From an uncultured Mucilaginibacter sp. (lineage in GTDB: Bacteria > Bacteroidota > Bacteroidia > Sphingobacteriales > Sphingobacteriaceae), in assembly GCF_946481715.1 (NCBI RefSeq), contig NZ_CAMLOV010000220.1, positions 1-8,002 of the forward strand: a stretch of DNA of 8,002 bases, read 5' to 3'. Both the position numbers and the translations under genes were made by a program. The first letter of the stretch is position 1. The number at the start of each line of letters is the position of its first letter. Positions 5,162 to 8,002 of the stretch are shown one piece after another. A model generated the notes under the pieces. That model worked only from the letters and a program-made list of their open reading frames with translations, was not told the origin of the DNA and searched no databases.

Positions 5162-7021
5162 CTAAAAAGCAAAGCCCACTCCGCCAAATACATTAAGCCC
5201 ATAATTTGGGTAATAAAGCCATGTTTGGTTGCTGGTGCTTAAAATATTATTTACCTGTAAAAATACCGATACCTTTTTGTTTACTTTATAAGTAGCACCG
5301 CCGCTCAAATCTGCAAAGGAAGCTATTTTAGAGCTTACCGGAGAAGACGCTAATGGATTGGAAGAGGATACCAGCGGCTTGTCCTGTGTAGCCCCGCGGA
5401 ACAGCAGCGATCCGTTAATATCCACCGTATTACTAATGTGGATAACGGTACCGGCCGTTAACTTAAAGGTGGGCAGGTTCCAGGCATCAGCCTCGGTAGC
5501 CATTTTATAATCTTTAACCTCTACACGGCCAAACAGGTCGAAATCTTCGGTTGCTTTAAAATCAAGTTCGCCATTAAAGCCGCTTATGCGTGCTTTGCCT
5601 CCATCGTATATTACGCCGAATTTATTGCCGGTGTTAGCAAAATCGTTTACAAATAAAGGCAGGTTTTTTACGTTGTTGCGGAAGATAGCCGCTTTAAAGC
5701 TTAGCCCCGGGGCTAATGTGCCCTTAAGCCCAATGGTGATATCCAGCTGGTCTACCGAGTTTACCAGGTTTAAGTTTTCGCCCAAAAAGGGGTTGGTTTC
5801 GCTAAATTCTTTTATAGATGCACGGTTTACGTCGCCTTTGGCTTCGGCAAACAAGCGCACATATTTTGGTATTACCTGGTACTCCAGTTTGGCAGCCGGG
5901 AAAATGAAGACCCTATCAGAAAAGCCAAACTCTTTTACAATGTTAATACCCGCATCTACCTTATAATTTTCGCCCTGGAACTTGATGTATGGGTTTGCCC
6001 TTACAATACTGTTGCTGACAGAATACGCAGCATCTTTAGACGTAGTAAGGTCTAACGAACCAGCCAACCCGGCATAAAACTGTTTAACGGTTTGGTTTAA
6101 AAAACCCGATAACACCAGGTTGTTTTCTTTTGCGCTGTAGGCATTGCTAAAAATGTAACCTTTAAGCTTTACCGCATAGGTAAAGGCGTTTTCTTCGTCT
6201 TTAAAGTTTTTAGCCAGCTCGCCCTCGGCACCAATGGTGTTAAAGGTTTGCTTTGTGGGTTCGAATTCGTAATTTAAAGGAACTACGCCCGATGGGTTAT
6301 CACCATAGAACCAGGTGCCACGGCGTTTATAGCTGATACGGCCGGTAAGCGTATTTTCTGTATTGATGCTTTTGCCAAACACGCCAAGCTCGTCGTTAAT
6401 TTCGTTTTGCTTGTATTGGTTGCCTGCCTGTGCAAAGTGCTTTAAAAAGCCGCCAACCTGTAAGGCCTCATCGCGCCCGTTGGCAAAATAAGCCTCGCCA
6501 TAAGTGGTTTTTAAACTACCGGCGCCAACTTTAATGTAGTTGTTCAGCAATACCGAATCCTGTTCGGCCGGGCGTTTCATGGCTTCCAGTTCGCCTATGT
6601 TATTGTCCTGTTGTAGTTTTTTATCAATCGGGGTATACACCAAAGGCGCTTTAAAAGGTGCAGCTTCCTCCAGCCCGGGGTTACGGCGTATTTTTACCGC
6701 CTCGGCCAAAACCGGTTTGTAGGCCGTTGTAACTACTATCTCCTCGGTAAGCCCGGCGCCCGGGGTGTTGTTAGGGTTGTTTTGTCCGCCTTTTTTGGTT
6801 GTATCGGCGGTTACATTCGATGCGGCATCGCCCAGGTTTTTTGCCGATGCTTTTTGCTGAACGGCTGCCGCTGGTTTTGCAGCTTTCTTTTTTGCAGCAG
6901 GTTTTTGTACAGTTTTAGCTGCCGGTTTTTTGGCGGCAGGTTTTTTTTGTTGTGCGCTTGCGGGTACAAAGTAAAAACTTAGTAACAAGGCTATCAGTAT
7001 GTAGGTGTATCTGGTGTTCAT
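5162..7021 (-). CDS. TonB-dependent-receptor-like outer-membrane beta-barrel protein without a plug
   Basis: The 619-residue protein begins with a signal peptide (about 1-23, ending VPASA before QQ). Next comes a Lys/Ala/Pro-rich stretch (26-62) built on KPAAK-like repeats, then a polar linker. LTEEIVVTTA (91-100) resembles a TonB box, followed by YKPVLAEAVKIRRNP. Instead of a roughly 130-residue plug, the chain goes almost straight (from about 160) into alternating beta-strand sequence. The C-terminus (FADLSGGATYKVNKKVSVFLQVNNIL ... YGLNVFGGVGFAF) resembles the last strands of TonB-dependent receptors and ends in Phe, as BAM-assembled barrels do. The roughly 460-residue barrel is shorter than a usual 22-strand receptor. 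It sits 14 bases after the TPR gene and has an AGAGGA motif at good spacing. Likely partners are the TonB and TPR proteins of the same operon. Substrate unknown; it may be structural rather than a transporter. Confidence 0.82.
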   Translation of the reverse strand: MNTRYTYILIALLLSFYFVPASAQQKKPAAKKPAAKTVQKPAAKKKAAKPAAAVQQKASAKNLGDAASNVTADTTKKGGQNNPNNTPGAGLTEEIVVTTAYKPVLAEAVKIRRNPGLEEAAPFKAPLVYTPIDKKLQQDNNIGELEAMKRPAEQDSVLLNNYIKVGAGSLKTTYGEAYFANGRDEALQVGGFLKHFAQAGNQYKQNEINDELGVFGKSINTENTLTGRISYKRRGTWFYGDNPSGVVPLNYEFEPTKQTFNTIGAEGELAKNFKDEENAFTYAVKLKGYIFSNAYSAKENNLVLSGFLNQTVKQFYAGLAGSLDLTTSKDAAYSVSNSIVRANPYIKFQGENYKVDAGINIVKEFGFSDRVFIFPAAKLEYQVIPKYVRLFAEAKGDVNRASIKEFSETNPFLGENLNLVNSVDQLDITIGLKGTLAPGLSFKAAIFRNNVKNLPLFVNDFANTGNKFGVIYDGGKARISGFNGELDFKATEDFDLFGRVEVKDYKMATEADAWNLPTFKLTAGTVIHISNTVDINGSLLFRGATQDKPLVSSSNPLASSPVSSKIASFADLSGGATYKVNKKVSVFLQVNNILSTSNQTWLYYPNYGLNVFGGVGFAF

Positions 7022-7028
7022 TGCTTGT

Positions 7029-7034
7029 TCCTCT
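7029..7034 (-). promoter_or_regulatory. Shine-Dalgarno-like site of the barrel gene
   Basis: AGAGGA on the minus strand ends 7 bases before the ATG at 7019-7021, just after the stop codon of the TPR gene. It is the only start in this window with a well-spaced purine-rich site; the other leaders are A-rich or repeat-derived. It supports the chosen start. Confidence 0.5.
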
Positions 7035-7035
7035 T

Positions 7036-8002
7036 TTATTCTTTGGTGCCTTGTTTAGTGGTATCGGTTACAGCCGGCGTGGTAGGTGCCAGTTTAATTG
7101 CGCCCGCCTTTTGAGGCGACAGCTGCGCCAGTTTCTGTTTGGCTGTTGGCAAAATATCATCATTGCCGGCATAGTTCTCAATGATGCTTTGCAGGGTGGC
7201 TTTAGCCTGGAAAGTATCTTTCAAACCAACGTAATTATCTGCCAGCAGGATATAGGTTTTGGCAACCCAGTAATCGTAGTTCGGCATCTCTTTCGCCAGG
7301 TCGAAACAGGCTTTTTGGGATGCTTTGTACTTGCCGCGGTTGTAATCAATTAGGGCCAGGTTGTATTTGGCTTCGGCGGCGGCTACGCTTTTGGTGTTTT
7401 TTAAGGTATAATTAAACTCGGTAATGGCCGATGCGGTATCTGCCTTTGCCAGGTAAGCTTTACCGGCATAAGTGCCCGTTTTAGCCACATCTTCCTCGGC
7501 AGATTTTTCGTTATCGCGTATCAGGTTGGCGTATTTAAGGATATCATCGGGCATGTTTATTTGCGAGTAGCAAAACAACAGGTTGTTGATGGCGTAAGAA
7601 TAATCGGCCTTGTACTCCGAATTGGTTTCGAGCCTTTTCAGGAACACGATGGCATCATTATATTTCTTTTGCGACATGTACAGCTTAGCCATACTGATCA
7701 GGGCTTTCTCGCTGTAAGCGCTGGTCCAGTCGTTCAGTATCACGTTGTAATCTACAATGGCCTCGTCGGTCCTGTTCAGGTTAACCAAACTTTGGGCGCG
7801 TATAAACCGAGATTCTTTTTCGTAGATCTGTTTGGTTGGGAATTTATCAAGGTAAGCGCCAACGGCGTTAACGGTTCCCAGCCAATCGCCGCGCAGGTAA
7901 AGGTTGTTAGCGGCGGCGTACATAATAATCTCCTGGTCGGCGGTGGAGTAATTGCCTATAGCAGTAGTGCCAGCATAGTTAATAAAGGTTTGTGCGTCGC
8001 CT
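7036..8002 (-). CDS. Tetratricopeptide-repeat protein, 3' part (5' end outside window)
   Basis: The frame stays open to the right edge, so at least 321 residues are seen and the ATG at 7921-7923 is probably internal: the residues before it (YAGTTAIGNYSTADQEII) continue the same helical repeat style. The visible part is made of TPR-like helix pairs, for example KESRFIRAQSLVNLNRTDEAIVDYNVIL, EKALISMAKLYMSQKKYNDAIVFLKRL, AKYNLALIDYNRGKYKASQKACFDL and AKTYILLADNYVGLKDTFQAKATLQSII. The C-terminus is a Thr/Ala/Lys-rich tail (APTTPAVTDTTKQGTKE). The repeats recall periplasmic TPR proteins such as CpoB/YbgF and BamD, which work with Tol-Pal or barrel assembly. No signal peptide can be checked. It precedes the barrel gene by 14 bases, so the two products probably act together in the envelope. 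Confidence 0.85.
   Translation of the reverse strand, partial: GDAQTFINYAGTTAIGNYSTADQEIIMYAAANNLYLRGDWLGTVNAVGAYLDKFPTKQIYEKESRFIRAQSLVNLNRTDEAIVDYNVILNDWTSAYSEKALISMAKLYMSQKKYNDAIVFLKRLETNSEYKADYSYAINNLLFCYSQINMPDDILKYANLIRDNEKSAEEDVAKTGTYAGKAYLAKADTASAITEFNYTLKNTKSVAAAEAKYNLALIDYNRGKYKASQKACFDLAKEMPNYDYWVAKTYILLADNYVGLKDTFQAKATLQSIIENYAGNDDILPTAKQKLAQLSPQKAGAIKLAPTTPAVTDTTKQGTKE

Overview
The window looks like chromosomal DNA from a Bacteroidota species, most likely the Sphingobacteriaceae (Mucilaginibacter/Pedobacter type). Reasons: the protein families (HU-CCDC81/SPOR fusion, Bacteroidota-style ExbB, ExbD and TonB, a TonB-receptor-like barrel ending in Phe), A-rich leaders mostly without Shine-Dalgarno motifs, and intergenic repeats of the CAGTNNN and GTCATTNCGAG types. 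This placement rests on recognition by eye, not on a search.

All genes lie on the minus strand and read from the right edge to the left. In transcription order they are: a TPR-repeat protein whose 5' end is outside the window (7036-8002); a secreted Lys/Ala/Pro-rich beta-barrel protein (5162-7021); an inner-membrane protein joining an HU-like cytoplasmic region to a periplasmic SPOR domain (4035-5123); an ExbB/TolQ proton-channel subunit (3276-3989); ExbD (2878-3279, overlapping exbB by 4 bases); a TonB energy transducer (1971-2786); a frameshifted four-helix-bundle (S23/23S-rRNA-IVP family) gene (1523-1902); and folC (158-1471). Gaps in the first part are small (14, 38, 45 and -4 bases), which fits one operon whose promoter is upstream of the window.

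Two gaps in the series are wider, and both are filled by imperfect inverted arrays of CAGT-containing 6-7-mers. The 91-base exbD-tonB gap holds a compact palindromic array. The 499-base tonB-folC gap holds the same kind of arms, with the broken four-helix-bundle gene between them. This suggests a recurring intergenic element that occurs with or without cargo.

Taken together, the TPR protein, barrel, HU-TM-SPOR protein and ExbB-ExbD-TonB could form one proton-motive-force-driven machine linking chromosome, septal peptidoglycan and outer membrane, loosely analogous to Tol-Pal/CpoB. That functional reading is inference; the gene order and domain content are visible. FolC is a housekeeping folate enzyme at the end of the series. 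The left 157 bases contain dispersed-repeat-like sequence and no convincing gene.
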